DNA from: Algoriphagus yeomjeoni
GTDB taxonomy: Bacteria > Bacteroidota > Bacteroidia > Cytophagales > Cyclobacteriaceae
DNA length: 64,000 nucleotides
Assembly (NCBI RefSeq): GCF_003259505.1
Contig: NZ_QLLK01000011.1
Span: forward strand, 1-64,000
Direction of reading: 5' to 3'
In this document: piece by piece, positions 8,466-17,464 of the stretch
How the letters are laid out: each line of letters starts with the position of its first letter
Numbering within the stretch: the first letter of the stretch is position 1
The notes under the pieces: generated by a model
Seen by the model: the letters and a program-made list of their open reading frames with translations, nothing else
What the model was told of the DNA's origin: nothing
The model's database searches: none
Program-made: the position numbers and the translations under genes

Positions 8466-10043
8466 ATGAAGACCATTCTATCAATTTGTATTCTCTTACT
8501 CACTTCAGTTTCTTTTGCCTTCGGCCAAAATTGGGATTGGGGTGGGCCAATTGATCCACTTCAAGAAAAGTTTGAGGTAAAGCATTACCGCTTGGAACTA
8601 GAGCTTTTCCCGGAGAGCAAATCCATCAAAGGTAAAAGTACCGTTACATTTTCTACCAACACACAATTAGACACTCTTCGACTAGACCTTATCGATGAGT
8701 ATAAAGTAACAAGCGTGCAGGCAAATGGAGTCGAAATGGAGTTTTCACACAAGAGCGATCTTCTTGATATTCTAATCACTGATTGTTCTTGTGATGCGGT
8801 GGAGATTTTCTATGAAGGAATAACCCCAATCGCAATTAATCCACCTTGGGAAGGCGGTTTTACCTGGAAAAAAGACAATCTTGGAAATGACTGGATGGGC
8901 CTTTCATCCCAAGGTGAAGGTGCCAAGATATTTATGCCTGCCCTAGATCACCCTTCCTCAGAACCCTCAGAAGGCGTAGATCTAGTGATCACCGTTCCGA
9001 AACCTTATTTCGTAGCCGCTAACGGAGTCTTAGATCAGGTCAAGCAGAACGGAAAAAAACAAACTTATTACTGGTCCACAGATTACCCTATTAATAACTA
9101 TGGGATCAACTTCACCATGGGAATTTTTCATGAGGAAAAGCAAACCTTCACCTCTGTTTCTGGTGATCAAATCCCCATGCATGTCTGGGTTTTGCAGGAA
9201 AACAAAGACAAAGCACAGGATATTCTGGAAGTGCTAAAGGTGTCCACCGAAACTCACGAGAAGTATTTTGGTGCATACCCTTGGCCAAATGATAAGGTTG
9301 CCATCGTTGAAACTCCCTATCTCGGCATGGAGCATCAGACCATAAATGCCTATGGAAACTTCTATCGTTTTGTGAGAATGGGAAGCGTTAATTACGACAA
9401 TTTATTGCACCATGAGCTGGGTCATGAATGGTTCGGAAATAAGGTCTCAGTGGGAGATTGGGCGGATTTCTGGATTCATGAGGGGATCACAGCATATGGA
9501 GACTGGCTGTTCTATCTAGAGCATGGCGGAGAAGAGGCTTACTTCGAAAAAGTGAATGGCACATTAAAATCGATCAGCCATTCCAAACCAGTGGCCAGTC
9601 CTGTTAACAGCACTGAAGAGGAAGCTTATCATTCAGAGATTTATACCAAAGGCGCGTATATCATGCATTCGCTACGCGGGATTTTAGGTGATGAGGTTTT
9701 CTTCCCGATGTTGAAAGCCTTCGCAAATGACCCTCGATTTACTTATGAAAACCAAGTCAATACTCGTGATTTCATAGATTTTGTCAATTCCTTTACTGGA
9801 GAGGATTTGGAAGGCTTTTTTCAGCTATACCTTTATTCCACAAATATCCCAGAAGTGAAAATCTCAAAAAAGGGAAACAAAGGTTTTGAGGTTTCTCTTC
9901 AAGGAATAGATTTCCAGCTACCCGTAGAAGTAAAAACCGATGAGGGAATAGAGACTATGAGACTAGGCAGGAAACCTGTTTTGATTAATAGCACCACTCA
10001 ACCTATTGTCGATCCTAGGGGATGGTTAATGCTGAAAAAATAA
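8466..10043 (+). CDS. Secreted M1-family zinc aminopeptidase
   Basis: A 525-residue gluzincin peptidase that would trim N-terminal residues from peptides in the periplasm or outside the cell. A signal peptide spans about 1-20 (SVSFAFGQ). The substrate-binding motif is GMEHQT (287-292, the GxMEN loop equivalent). Zinc ligands are His316 and His320 in HHELGHEWFG with catalytic Glu317, and the third ligand Glu339 in WIHEG. The beta-rich N-terminal domain is present but the C-terminal helical domain of full-length M1 enzymes is reduced, as in many bacterial short forms. It appears monocistronic, ending at the terminator 10081-10114. Confidence 0.95.
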   Translation: MKTILSICILLLTSVSFAFGQNWDWGGPIDPLQEKFEVKHYRLELELFPESKSIKGKSTVTFSTNTQLDTLRLDLIDEYKVTSVQANGVEMEFSHKSDLLDILITDCSCDAVEIFYEGITPIAINPPWEGGFTWKKDNLGNDWMGLSSQGEGAKIFMPALDHPSSEPSEGVDLVITVPKPYFVAANGVLDQVKQNGKKQTYYWSTDYPINNYGINFTMGIFHEEKQTFTSVSGDQIPMHVWVLQENKDKAQDILEVLKVSTETHEKYFGAYPWPNDKVAIVETPYLGMEHQTINAYGNFYRFVRMGSVNYDNLLHHELGHEWFGNKVSVGDWADFWIHEGITAYGDWLFYLEHGGEEAYFEKVNGTLKSISHSKPVASPVNSTEEEAYHSEIYTKGAYIMHSLRGILGDEVFFPMLKAFANDPRFTYENQVNTRDFIDFVNSFTGEDLEGFFQLYLYSTNIPEVKISKKGNKGFEVSLQGIDFQLPVEVKTDEGIETMRLGRKPVLINSTTQPIVDPRGWLMLKK

Positions 10044-10080
10044 TCCTTTAGCAGGAGACTTAAAAGACTCTTGTTCATAA

Positions 10081-10114
10081 AAAAACCTCTTCAGTTGATT
10101 CTGAAGAGGTTTTT
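10081..10114 (+). terminator. Intrinsic terminator after the M1 peptidase gene
   Basis: A 14-bp perfect stem AAAAACCTCTTCAG / CTGAAGAGGTTTTT with a TTGATT loop. The T run continues into the downstream sequence. Confidence 0.9.
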
Positions 10115-10194
10115 GTTGTTTTTAAAATTAATGAGGCCCAAGCCCGCCTGGCGTCGGACAGGTCTGAAGACTTGAACCAAGAGTTACGGCTGAT

Positions 10195-11223
10195 TCAAAA
10201 ATGCTTCCAGCCCTGAGCTTTGATCTGAACAGCCGTTCCACTTTTTGTAACTAAGAACTTGCCTTCCTCCGACTTGGTGATATGACCGATAAAGTGGATA
10301 TCGGGATGCTTCTCCAGCTTCGCAAAATCCTTTTGATCAATCGTAAATAGCAATTCGTAATCCTCTCCCCCATTCATCACACAAGTGATCGGATCAAGAT
10401 TCAATTCAACTGCTGTATCAAAAGTCTGCTTATCAATTGGAAGTTTATCTTCATAGATCGTAGCTCCTACTCCTGAAGCTTTGCAGATATGAAAAATCTC
10501 CGAAGCCAAGCCATCCGAAATATCCATCATACTCGTAGGCACAACTTCCATCTCCCGTAGTTCATGGATAATATCCACACGAGCATCCGGCTTAAGCTGA
10601 CGGCCTGTCACAATAGTATATTTACCTAAATCAGGCTTCATTTCTGGATTAGCAAGAAAGACTTCCTTCTCACGCTCCAAGATTTGCAAACCAACCAAAG
10701 CCGCACCCAAATCACCCGTCACGCAAAGTATGTCATTTTCTTTGGCTCCGGATCGATAAGAGACTTGCTCAGGCTTTGATTCGCCGATGGCAGTAACTGA
10801 AATCACCAATCCACTTCTAGATGCTGTAGTGTCTCCTCCAATCAAGTCCACACCATAATGCTCACATGCGGCATGAATACCTTCGTAAAGCGCATCAATT
10901 GCCTCCACAGAGAATCTATTGGATAGAGCGATGCTTACCGTAATCTGCTTAGGCACAGCATTCATCGCAGCCACATCGGATACATTTACTGCCACAGCTT
11001 TGAAACCTAGGTGAGGCAGCGGTGCATAGGAAAGATCAAAATGAACGCCCTCAACCAATAAATCCGTGGTTACGACTTTCACTAGTTCTCCAGCTTCGAT
11101 GACTGCAGCATCGTCTCCAATGCCTTTTACCGTGCTGGAATTCTTAATAATTACTTTTTCATTTAAGTGGTCGATCAAGCCGAACTCACCCAAATCGCTT
11201 ATTTCTGTTCTCTTTTCTGACAT
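10195..11223 (-). CDS. thiL: Thiamine-monophosphate kinase
   Basis: A 342-residue enzyme that phosphorylates thiamine monophosphate to thiamine pyrophosphate using ATP. It belongs to the PurM/AIR-synthase fold. Visible signatures are GIDDDAA-type metal-binding GIGDDAAVI near residue 36, TTDLLVEGVHFDL, the VNVSDVAAMNA segment, GGDTTAS, VTGDLG, MDISDGLASE and NGGEDYELLF. The ATG start gives a normal length. No other thiamine gene or TPP riboswitch is near; it stands alone on the minus strand between plus-strand genes. Confidence 0.97.
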   Translation of the reverse strand: MSEKRTEISDLGEFGLIDHLNEKVIIKNSSTVKGIGDDAAVIEAGELVKVVTTDLLVEGVHFDLSYAPLPHLGFKAVAVNVSDVAAMNAVPKQITVSIALSNRFSVEAIDALYEGIHAACEHYGVDLIGGDTTASRSGLVISVTAIGESKPEQVSYRSGAKENDILCVTGDLGAALVGLQILEREKEVFLANPEMKPDLGKYTIVTGRQLKPDARVDIIHELREMEVVPTSMMDISDGLASEIFHICKASGVGATIYEDKLPIDKQTFDTAVELNLDPITCVMNGGEDYELLFTIDQKDFAKLEKHPDIHFIGHITKSEEGKFLVTKSGTAVQIKAQGWKHF

Positions 11224-11240
11224 ATTTTTATAACCTCCCG

Positions 11241-11260
11241 CTCCCGATAGCTATCGGGAG
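11241..11260. repeat. 20-bp perfect palindrome
   Basis: CTCCCGATAGCTATCGGGAG is its own reverse complement. It sits 17 bases upstream of the thiL start on the other side of its presumed leader. The core CCCGATAGCTATCGGG is familiar as a dispersed palindrome in related genomes (recollection, not checked). The rest of the gap to 11447 shows no gene. Confidence 0.6.
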
Positions 11261-11447
11261 GCGCAGAGGCGCTATTTTTTAATTTTAACCTGCTCGGTAC
11301 AATTGAGTATTTTTGAATTTCGAATTACGATTGACGAGATGCATAGTAGAGTTGAGGTTCATTTACAAACCTTACCACTTTCCAACTTTACCACTCGAAC
11401 TTCTCACGATAAGAGTTTTTCAATTTTCAAATCTTACAATTTTTCAA

Positions 11448-11852
11448 TCAAACACCCTTCTCCTGACACAACTCAATCAAAACCCCATTCGTGCTCCGCG
11501 GATGCAAAAATACCACTAATTTATTGTCTGCCCCAAGTTTAGGAGTATCATTCAGGATTTCGAAGCCTTCGCTTTTCAATCGCTCAACTTCTGCCAAAAT
11601 ATCCTCCACATCAAACGCGATATGATGAACCCCCTCAGATTTTTTCTCTAAGTATTTAGCAATGGGACTGCTTTCATCCGTTGCCTGAAGTAATTCTACT
11701 TTGGTTTCTCCCACTTGGAAAAAGGAAGTCGCTACTTTTTCACCATCCACTTCCTCGGTTTTGAAGTGTTCTTTTCCAAGCAGCTTCGCAAAAAGTGAAT
11801 TAGACTTCTCCAGATCTTTGACCGCTATCCCGATGTGCTCGATTTTCCTCAT
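11448..11852 (-). CDS. mce: Methylmalonyl-CoA epimerase
   Basis: A 134-residue glyoxalase-fold enzyme that interconverts (2S)- and (2R)-methylmalonyl-CoA between propionyl-CoA carboxylase and methylmalonyl-CoA mutase. It shows HIGIAVKDLEKS at the N-terminus, VGETKVELLQ, HHIAFDVEDI with the metal-binding His, and the C-terminal FLHPRSTNGVLIELCQ with the catalytic/metal Glu. Length is typical. An acyl-CoA carboxylase beta subunit that could serve the same pathway is encoded 28 kb away at 40114-41742; no mutase was seen in the window. Confidence 0.95.
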   Translation of the reverse strand: MRKIEHIGIAVKDLEKSNSLFAKLLGKEHFKTEEVDGEKVATSFFQVGETKVELLQATDESSPIAKYLEKKSEGVHHIAFDVEDILAEVERLKSEGFEILNDTPKLGADNKLVVFLHPRSTNGVLIELCQEKGV

Positions 11853-11864
11853 AGTTAAAATTGC

Positions 11865-11872
11865 TATATTTG
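11865..11872 (+). promoter_or_regulatory. Candidate -7 box for the A-type Fe-S carrier gene
   Basis: TATATTTG matches TAnnTTTG and lies 70 bases before the ATG at 11943. The -33 element is weak (TTTTCC about 18 bases upstream), so this is a partial match. Confidence 0.45.
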
Positions 11873-11942
11873 CAGTGAATCTTTTTGGGAGCGTTACTGT
11901 TTTCCCAATACTTCAACTTAAGACAAAGTAATCAATAAAGAT

Positions 11943-12269
11943 ATGATAATCGTTTCTGACAAAGCCAAAGAGCGTATCCTAGAGCTCAAAAAAGAGGAAG
12001 GACGCGCAGAAAATGAAAATATTCGAGTTTCTGTAAAAGGTGGTGGCTGCTCAGGTCTGATGTACGACTTGGGATTTGACGGCGATCAAGTGGAAACTGA
12101 CCACGTATTCGAAGATAAGGGAGTGAAAATCCTCGTTGACAGAAAAAGCTTGCTTTATCTGGCAGGTACTACTTTAGAATTTACTGACGGACTAAATGGA
12201 AAAGGTTTCCAATTCGTCAATCCAAACGCAAGCAGAACCTGCGGATGCGGAGAAAGCTTCTCCGTATAA
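11943..12269 (+). CDS. A-type iron-sulfur cluster carrier (HesB/IscA/ErpA family)
   Basis: A 108-residue protein that carries or delivers Fe-S clusters to apoproteins. The three family cysteines are present: one in GGGCSGLMYDLGFD and the C-terminal CGCG pair in SRTCGCGESF. The central KSLLYLAGTTLEFTDGLNGKGFQFVNPN is canonical. It stands alone, with a perfect terminator 25 bases after its stop. Whether it is IscA-, ErpA- or SufA-like cannot be settled from sequence alone. Contrast the paralogue at 32341, which has lost the C-terminal cysteines. Confidence 0.95.
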   Translation: MIIVSDKAKERILELKKEEGRAENENIRVSVKGGGCSGLMYDLGFDGDQVETDHVFEDKGVKILVDRKSLLYLAGTTLEFTDGLNGKGFQFVNPNASRTCGCGESFSV

Positions 12270-12293
12270 GCGTTAAATCAAGATAATCATTAG

Positions 12294-12322
12294 AAGGCAA
12301 CCTGATCAGGTTGCCTTTTTTA
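12294..12322 (+). terminator. Intrinsic terminator after the A-type carrier gene
   Basis: AAGGCAACCTGA/TCAGGTTGCCTT forms a 24-base perfect palindrome (12294-12317) followed by T residues. Confidence 0.9.
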
Positions 12323-12344
12323 GTGCATTTTTCGCCTCATTCCT

Positions 12345-12352
12345 TACCTTTG
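12345..12352 (+). promoter_or_regulatory. -7 promoter box of the gcvT-comB unit
   Basis: TACCTTTG matches TAnnTTTG, with a T-rich -33 region (about 12318-12332). It lies between the terminator and the chosen gcvT ATG and rules out the longer in-frame start at 12311. Confidence 0.6.
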
Positions 12353-12376
12353 CCCACTAGAAAATTAACCCAGATT

Positions 12377-13471
12377 ATGGAAGAGCAAATCAAAAAAATC
12401 CAACTCAATGACTTGCACGTTGCCCTTGGTGGTAAAATGGTGCCTTTTGCAGGCTATAATATGCCTGTGCGTTACAGTTCTGATAATGAAGAGCACCTTT
12501 GCGTGAGAAATGGCGTCGGAGTTTTTGATGTATCCCATATGGGAGAATTCATGGTGGAAGGCCCTGAGGCGCTCAACCTGATCCAAAAAGTGACTTCCAA
12601 CGACGCTTCCAAAATCGTCGATGGCCAAGCGCAGTATTCTTGCTTCCCAAACGAAACTGGTGGAATAGTAGATGACCTGATCGTTTACAAGTTCGAAGAC
12701 GAAAAGTACATGCTAGTCGTAAATGCTTCAAACATTGATAAAGATTGGGCTTGGGTAAATCAGCACAATACCATGGGGGCCAAGCTGACTAATATCTCTG
12801 ATGAGATTTCCCTTTTTGCAATCCAAGGTCCAAAAGCAATCGAAGCTGTTCAGGATTTGACTCCTGTGAACCTTTCTGAAGTTAAATTCTATCATTTCAC
12901 CATTGGTGAATTTGCGGGAGTTCAGGATGTGATCATCTCTGGAACTGGCTACACAGGTGCCGGAGGATTTGAGATCTATGTGAAAAATGAAGATGCTGAG
13001 AACGTTTGGAATGCGGTTTTTGAAGCTGGAAAAGACTTTGATATCAAGCCAATCGGTCTTGGTGCAAGAGATACTCTCAGAATGGAAATGGGTTATTGCC
13101 TGTATGGAAATGACATCACAGATAGCACTTCACCACTTGAAGCTGGTTTGGGATGGATCACCAAATTCACCAAGGATTTCACGAACTCTGAAGCACTTAA
13201 AGTTCAAAAAGAAGCTGGAGTTTCTAAGAAATTGGTTGGCTTTATCATGCAGGAAAGAGGAATTCCTAGAGGACACTATCCTATTGTAGATGCAGCTGGT
13301 GAGGTGATCGGCGAAGTGACTTCAGGAACTCAGTCTCCAAGTATGGGTGTAGGAATTGGTTTGGGTTATGTGAAAACAGAATTCAGCAAACCAGGCACCG
13401 AAATTTTCATTCAAGTAAGAAACAAGAACCTTAAAGCTCAAGTGGAGAAACTTCCACTATTGAAAAAATAA
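12377..13471 (+). CDS. gcvT: Glycine cleavage system T protein (aminomethyltransferase)
   Basis: A 364-residue tetrahydrofolate-dependent enzyme that releases ammonia and forms 5,10-methylene-THF from the aminomethyl-lipoyl H protein. Signatures seen are [72 protein letters not shown] and [17 protein letters not shown]. The ORF could extend 22 codons upstream, but that stretch overlaps a terminator and the promoter, so ATG 12377 is used. comB starts at the next base after its stop. Other gcv genes are not in the window. Confidence 0.98.
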   Translation: MEEQIKKIQLNDLHVALGGKMVPFAGYNMPVRYSSDNEEHLCVRNGVGVFDVSHMGEFMVEGPEALNLIQKVTSNDASKIVDGQAQYSCFPNETGGIVDDLIVYKFEDEKYMLVVNASNIDKDWAWVNQHNTMGAKLTNISDEISLFAIQGPKAIEAVQDLTPVNLSEVKFYHFTIGEFAGVQDVIISGTGYTGAGGFEIYVKNEDAENVWNAVFEAGKDFDIKPIGLGARDTLRMEMGYCLYGNDITDSTSPLEAGLGWITKFTKDFTNSEALKVQKEAGVSKKLVGFIMQERGIPRGHYPIVDAAGEVIGEVTSGTQSPSMGVGIGLGYVKTEFSKPGTEIFIQVRNKNLKAQVEKLPLLKK

Positions 13472-14185
13472 ATGCAACAAGTAGAAATCTGTTTCAGTCC
13501 AGAATTAATTCATTTGCATGAATTGCAGGGAAAAATCGTGGTGGTGGTCGATATATTTCGAGCCACCTCCACCATGGTTGCAGCACTTGCAAATGGCATA
13601 TCGGAAATAAAAACATGCGCTGATCTGGAAGAATGCAGAGCCATGGCAACTTCAGGGTATTTGATTGCCGGCGAGAGAAATGGGGTCAAAGCAGATGGCT
13701 TTCAATTGGGGAATTCTCCTCTAGCTTATCTAACTGGCGAATACCAGAGCCAAAAACTCGCAATGACCACTACAAATGGGACCTTGGCAATTTCCAAATC
13801 TACCGGAGCCGATGAGATTCTGATTGGCGCTTTTCCAAACCTTCAGGCAACCGTCAGCTACCTTCAATCCCTAGAAAAAGATGTCCTAATTCATTGCGCT
13901 GGTTGGAAAGGTAAATTCAATTTAGAAGACTCCTTGTATGCCGGTGCCTTGGTGAAAGCGCTTGAAAGAACACATGAAGCTGAAGATGATGCAGCCCTTG
14001 CGATGAAATCACTTTATGAAAAAGAAGGACACGATTTAAAAGGCTTTCTTTCTCAAGCTTCCCACGCAAAGCGACTTCAAAATCACAATATTGATTCGGA
14101 CATTGATTTTTGCCTGACTTTAGATCTTTTCAGCCTTATTGGAAAAGTAGATAATGGAACACTAAAAAGGGTTGAAATCCAATAA
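13472..14185 (+). CDS. comB: ComB-family 2-phosphosulfolactate phosphatase-like protein
   Basis: A 237-residue member of the ComB family, Mg-dependent acid phosphatases that act on 2-phosphosulfolactate in archaeal coenzyme M synthesis. Matching features are VVVVDIFRATSTMVAALANG near residues 22-40, IAGERNGVKADGFQLGNSPLAY, the TTTNGTLAI motif and a C-terminal Asp-rich CLTLDLF. It is translationally coupled to gcvT (zero spacing). ComB homologues are widespread in bacteria that do not make coenzyme M, so the substrate here is uncertain; no comA, comC or sulfonate gene is adjacent. Confidence 0.85.
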   Translation: MQQVEICFSPELIHLHELQGKIVVVVDIFRATSTMVAALANGISEIKTCADLEECRAMATSGYLIAGERNGVKADGFQLGNSPLAYLTGEYQSQKLAMTTTNGTLAISKSTGADEILIGAFPNLQATVSYLQSLEKDVLIHCAGWKGKFNLEDSLYAGALVKALERTHEAEDDAALAMKSLYEKEGHDLKGFLSQASHAKRLQNHNIDSDIDFCLTLDLFSLIGKVDNGTLKRVEIQ

Positions 14186-14245
14186 CTAAGGCGATTCCCT
14201 TAACTTGAACAGTATTTCGATATAAAATTCTGGTTAGAATCTGCC

Positions 14246-15730
14246 ATGACGAACATTTTCCTAAACCCAAAACACCTTATTTTTATTTTTGGATTTATAA
14301 GTTGCAGCTTAACTTCAACTGCTCAGTTCACCAAACCAAATATCCTCTTCATAGCTGTAGATGACTTTAGAGCTGAGTTGGGTCATTTTGAAAAAAGTAC
14401 AATCATCACTCCCAATTTAGACAAACTAGCATCGCAAGGGGTAAGTTTCTCCAATCATTTTGTGCAAGTACCAACCTGTGGTGCATCTCGAGCTGCTTTT
14501 CTCACAGGAAAAAGGCCTGGGCGAATTGCGGAATTGGGCAACAACATCATGCAGGACGAATTTTCTGTAAAACAGGAAACTGAACTTCCAGAGACATTTA
14601 TCCATCATCTCAGAAGAAATGGTTATTACACTGTAGGAATGGGAAAAATCTCTCATTCGGTAGATGGCTATGTGTATGGCTATGAGGAGGAGGTTTCTGA
14701 CAAAAAAGAACTTCCCTATAGTTGGGATGAATTCCTTTTCGATCCTGGAAAGTGGGGGACTGGTTGGAATGCTTTTTTTGCCTATGCAAACGGTGAAAAC
14801 CGGCAAAGTATGAATCGGCAAGTTAAACCCTACGAGGCTGCAGCTGTCGACGACTTAGGCTATCCTGATGGACTGACCACTCAATTAGCTATCAAAAAAC
14901 TTAGGGAATTGAAAAACAGCTCTCAACCATTTTTCTTAGGTGTGGGACTATTCAAACCTCATCTTCCTTTCACTGCTCCGCAAAAATACTGGGATCTATA
15001 CGACAAGGACCAAATCTCTTTGGCCAAAAACCCTAAAAAACCGCAAAATGTAGCAAAGGCTAGCTTACAAGAAAGTGGCGAGTTTAATGGCTATGAATTG
15101 GGTGAGGAAAAAGCTGGATTGGACAATGTACTTTCTGATGAGTATGCGCGAAAAATCAAGCATGCATATTATGCAGCAGCTAGTTATTCTGATGCTCAGA
15201 TCGGGTTGATTCTGGATGAATTGAAAGCTCTCGAGCTGGATCAAAACACCATCGTAATTGTTTGGGGAGATCATGGTTGGCATTTGGGAGAGCAACAGGT
15301 TTGGGGTAAACATACACTTTTTGAAAATGCTTTAAATTCGGCGCTGATCTTTAAAATCCCGGCTTCAAACATTTCCAAAATCGATGATTCGATAGTGGAG
15401 TCTGTGGATATTTATCCAACGCTGATGGAATTGACCGGAATAGAGAAGCCTGCAGGCTTGGATGGAAAAAGCTTTGCGAAGCTCCTTAAATCTGAAGAAT
15501 CTCAAACTGGAAATGTAGCCTACTCCTATTATAAAAATGGAATTTCTTTGAGAACAGATCGGTACAGATTAACGCAATATTTTAGAGGTGCTGAGCCGAC
15601 AATTGAGCTTTACGATCATCAAAAAGATCCGTTAGAATCTATCAATATCGCGGCGGAAAATCCAGAAATCGTGGCGAATTTGATGCCTTTATGGCAAGAA
15701 GGAAATACTGGGCTTTACAACAAAAAATAA
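14246..15730 (+). CDS. Secreted sulfatase, iduronate-2-sulfatase-like
   Basis: A 494-residue type I sulfatase that would hydrolyse sulfate esters, likely on a glycan. A signal peptide spans about 1-26 (SLTSTAQF). The metal site begins with VDDFRAE (Asp39, Asp40). The formylglycine motif is CGASRAAFLTG with Cys78; it is the CxASR variant, not CxPSR, and still needs a formylglycine-generating enzyme encoded elsewhere. HLPFTAP, WGDHGWHLGE and WGKHTLFE are typical of the iduronate-2-sulfatase-like group. A second sulfatase and a lyase-like gene lie within 15 kb. The substrate is unknown. Confidence 0.93.
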   Translation: MTNIFLNPKHLIFIFGFISCSLTSTAQFTKPNILFIAVDDFRAELGHFEKSTIITPNLDKLASQGVSFSNHFVQVPTCGASRAAFLTGKRPGRIAELGNNIMQDEFSVKQETELPETFIHHLRRNGYYTVGMGKISHSVDGYVYGYEEEVSDKKELPYSWDEFLFDPGKWGTGWNAFFAYANGENRQSMNRQVKPYEAAAVDDLGYPDGLTTQLAIKKLRELKNSSQPFFLGVGLFKPHLPFTAPQKYWDLYDKDQISLAKNPKKPQNVAKASLQESGEFNGYELGEEKAGLDNVLSDEYARKIKHAYYAAASYSDAQIGLILDELKALELDQNTIVIVWGDHGWHLGEQQVWGKHTLFENALNSALIFKIPASNISKIDDSIVESVDIYPTLMELTGIEKPAGLDGKSFAKLLKSEESQTGNVAYSYYKNGISLRTDRYRLTQYFRGAEPTIELYDHQKDPLESINIAAENPEIVANLMPLWQEGNTGLYNKK

Positions 15731-15738
15731 TACGATTC

Positions 15739-16077
15739 CTATTTCAATTTTTCGTTATTCTTGTGCCGATCGATGTCACGAACATTCTTTTTCTCAAAAT
15801 TCTTTTTCATAGCCTCGGTGAGATCCACGCCCGTTTGATTTGCCAAGCAAATTAATACCCAAAGCACATCAGCCATTTCATCGCCTAAATCTTTCCCTTT
15901 GTCTGATTCTTTGAACGATTGCTCTCCAAACGTTCGGGACATGATTCTGGCCAACTCTCCCACTTCTTCCATTAATATGGTCATGTTTGTCAACTCGTTG
16001 AAGTATCGGACACCAACTGTTTTGATCCACTGATCAACTTGAGCTTGAGCTTCTTTTAATGTGATTTCGTCTTTCAT
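15739..16077 (-). CDS. MazG-like nucleotide pyrophosphohydrolase
   Basis: A 112-residue all-alpha NTP pyrophosphatase domain. The metal-binding EEVGE (in ILMEEVGELARIM) and the downstream LGDEMADVLWVLICLAN give the MazG EExxE...ExxD pattern. It would hydrolyse a nucleoside triphosphate, possibly a non-canonical or house-cleaning substrate. It is a single-domain short form, unlike the duplicated MazG of enterobacteria. It converges with the sulfatase gene (eight bases between stops). Confidence 0.9.
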   Translation of the reverse strand: MKDEITLKEAQAQVDQWIKTVGVRYFNELTNMTILMEEVGELARIMSRTFGEQSFKESDKGKDLGDEMADVLWVLICLANQTGVDLTEAMKKNFEKKNVRDIDRHKNNEKLK

Positions 16078-16228
16078 AGTGCGGGTATGATTTAGTCAAA
16101 ATTAACAATCTATCCTTGTACTATCTGTTGATTTCGTGTCTAAAAGGATCAGTTATTGTTAACTGTTTTCTTTTAATAGAAAGGTGCAAAAAAATAAAAG
16201 CCCTTTCAGTGACGCTAAAACAGAGTGC

Positions 16229-17326
16229 ATGAATCAATATTTTGAGGTTATTCGAACATCCATCCTCTATTTTCCATTAGCAGCTGTTTTGAGCTTTGTA
16301 CCCTACGCCTACTTTCAATATAAGAAAATAGGATATGTCCAGTTCAACAGGAGTTTGGTGTTCTATGTTTTTGCGTTTTACTCCATGACAGCATTCTTTT
16401 TGACGTTGCTTCCCTTACCGGAAATAACTGCTGATTTCTGCGAAGTAAGAGCTGGAAGATTTATCCCAAGTTATTTTCCCTTCCGTTTTATCAAAGACAC
16501 CTTTCGAGAAGTTCAGGGAAATATCTCCCTATTCGGTATAGTGAAAAGTACCACCTTCAAGGTAACTGCATTCAATGTTTTACTATTGATGCCTTTGGGC
16601 TTTTTTCTCAGGTATTTGTTCCAAATTAAGAATGCCTGGCTGGTGACTTTGATCGGATTTCTGACCTCACTTTTCTTTGAGGTCACGCAGCTCACAGCGA
16701 TTTATGGCTTGTATCCATGCAGATTCCGCCATTTTGAGGTGGATGACTTGATCACCAATACATTTGGATGTTTTATAGGTTTTGTAATTGCCCGATACTC
16801 AGATGTCCTTCCTAATGTTTCCAGCAAACCTCTTTTGAATCGAAGCAATGTAACTTTGACCCAGCGATTTTTAGCAATCTTTGTAGACTCTCTACTGGTA
16901 ATTTTATTTACTTCCTATGTCATAGAAGGTCTAACTGAGAACGTATGGGTACTTTCTCTAATGAAAGTAGGGTTGATATTCTTTTACTTTATTTTCGTAA
17001 GCAAAATCACTAACGGTCAGACTTTTGGAAAAAAGTTACTCGGAATCCGAATCATCAGAATGGATGGTTTGGCCCTTACCTACAAAGATCTAATTGCACG
17101 CTACGGCATATTTTTGATTTTGCCTTTTCTCGTTGGTGAGGTTTCTAAATTTCTGATCGATACTCGATTTGACAACAGACTTTATCTTTTCCTCTACCTG
17201 CTTTTCTTGGCGATTTGGTTTGTAGGTACGGTCTTAGTGACTTTCATCAGAAAAGATCACCGAGGCTGGCTGGATAGATTTGCACATACCACCCAGATCC
17301 TTGCAAGTCGATCAGATCGAAACTGA
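16229..17326 (+). CDS. VanZ-like / RDD-domain fusion membrane protein
   Basis: A roughly 365-residue polytopic membrane protein. The N-terminal part (about 1-190) has hydrophobic segments and the VanZ-like pattern TAFFLTLLPLPEI, FNVLLLMPLGFFLRYLF, FEVTQLTAIYGLYPCRFRHF and FEVDDLITNTFGCFIGF. The C-terminal part (about 200-350) is an RDD domain with FLAIFVDSLLVILF, TNGQTFGKKLLGIRIIRMDG and RDD-type arginine/aspartate positions. VanZ proteins are linked to teicoplanin or lysophospholipid phenotypes; RDD proteins have been tied to ion transport. The combined role is unknown. An upstream GTG at 16184 would add 15 residues; the ATG is preferred because it sits close to the first membrane segment. 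Confidence 0.85.
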   Translation: MNQYFEVIRTSILYFPLAAVLSFVPYAYFQYKKIGYVQFNRSLVFYVFAFYSMTAFFLTLLPLPEITADFCEVRAGRFIPSYFPFRFIKDTFREVQGNISLFGIVKSTTFKVTAFNVLLLMPLGFFLRYLFQIKNAWLVTLIGFLTSLFFEVTQLTAIYGLYPCRFRHFEVDDLITNTFGCFIGFVIARYSDVLPNVSSKPLLNRSNVTLTQRFLAIFVDSLLVILFTSYVIEGLTENVWVLSLMKVGLIFFYFIFVSKITNGQTFGKKLLGIRIIRMDGLALTYKDLIARYGIFLILPFLVGEVSKFLIDTRFDNRLYLFLYLLFLAIWFVGTVLVTFIRKDHRGWLDRFAHTTQILASRSDRN

Positions 17327-17464
17327 GAGATCTTTAAAAAAAATATTGATTTAGAATCAGATCATTCTTAGAAAATTTTGATAATGTTTCGAGATGTTAG
17401 TTTAAATTGAAAGCTGATATAGGCAAATATCTTTTTCACTTGAAACATAAACTAGCCATCAGCT

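Noticed and set aside
10120..10194. TPP riboswitch or thiamine context for thiL
   Set aside because: thiL is on the minus strand and this is its 3' side; its upstream side (11224-11302) contains only the palindrome and no THI-box-like sequence.
12311..12376. 22-codon upstream extension of gcvT
   Set aside because: It overlaps a strong terminator and the promoter -7 box.
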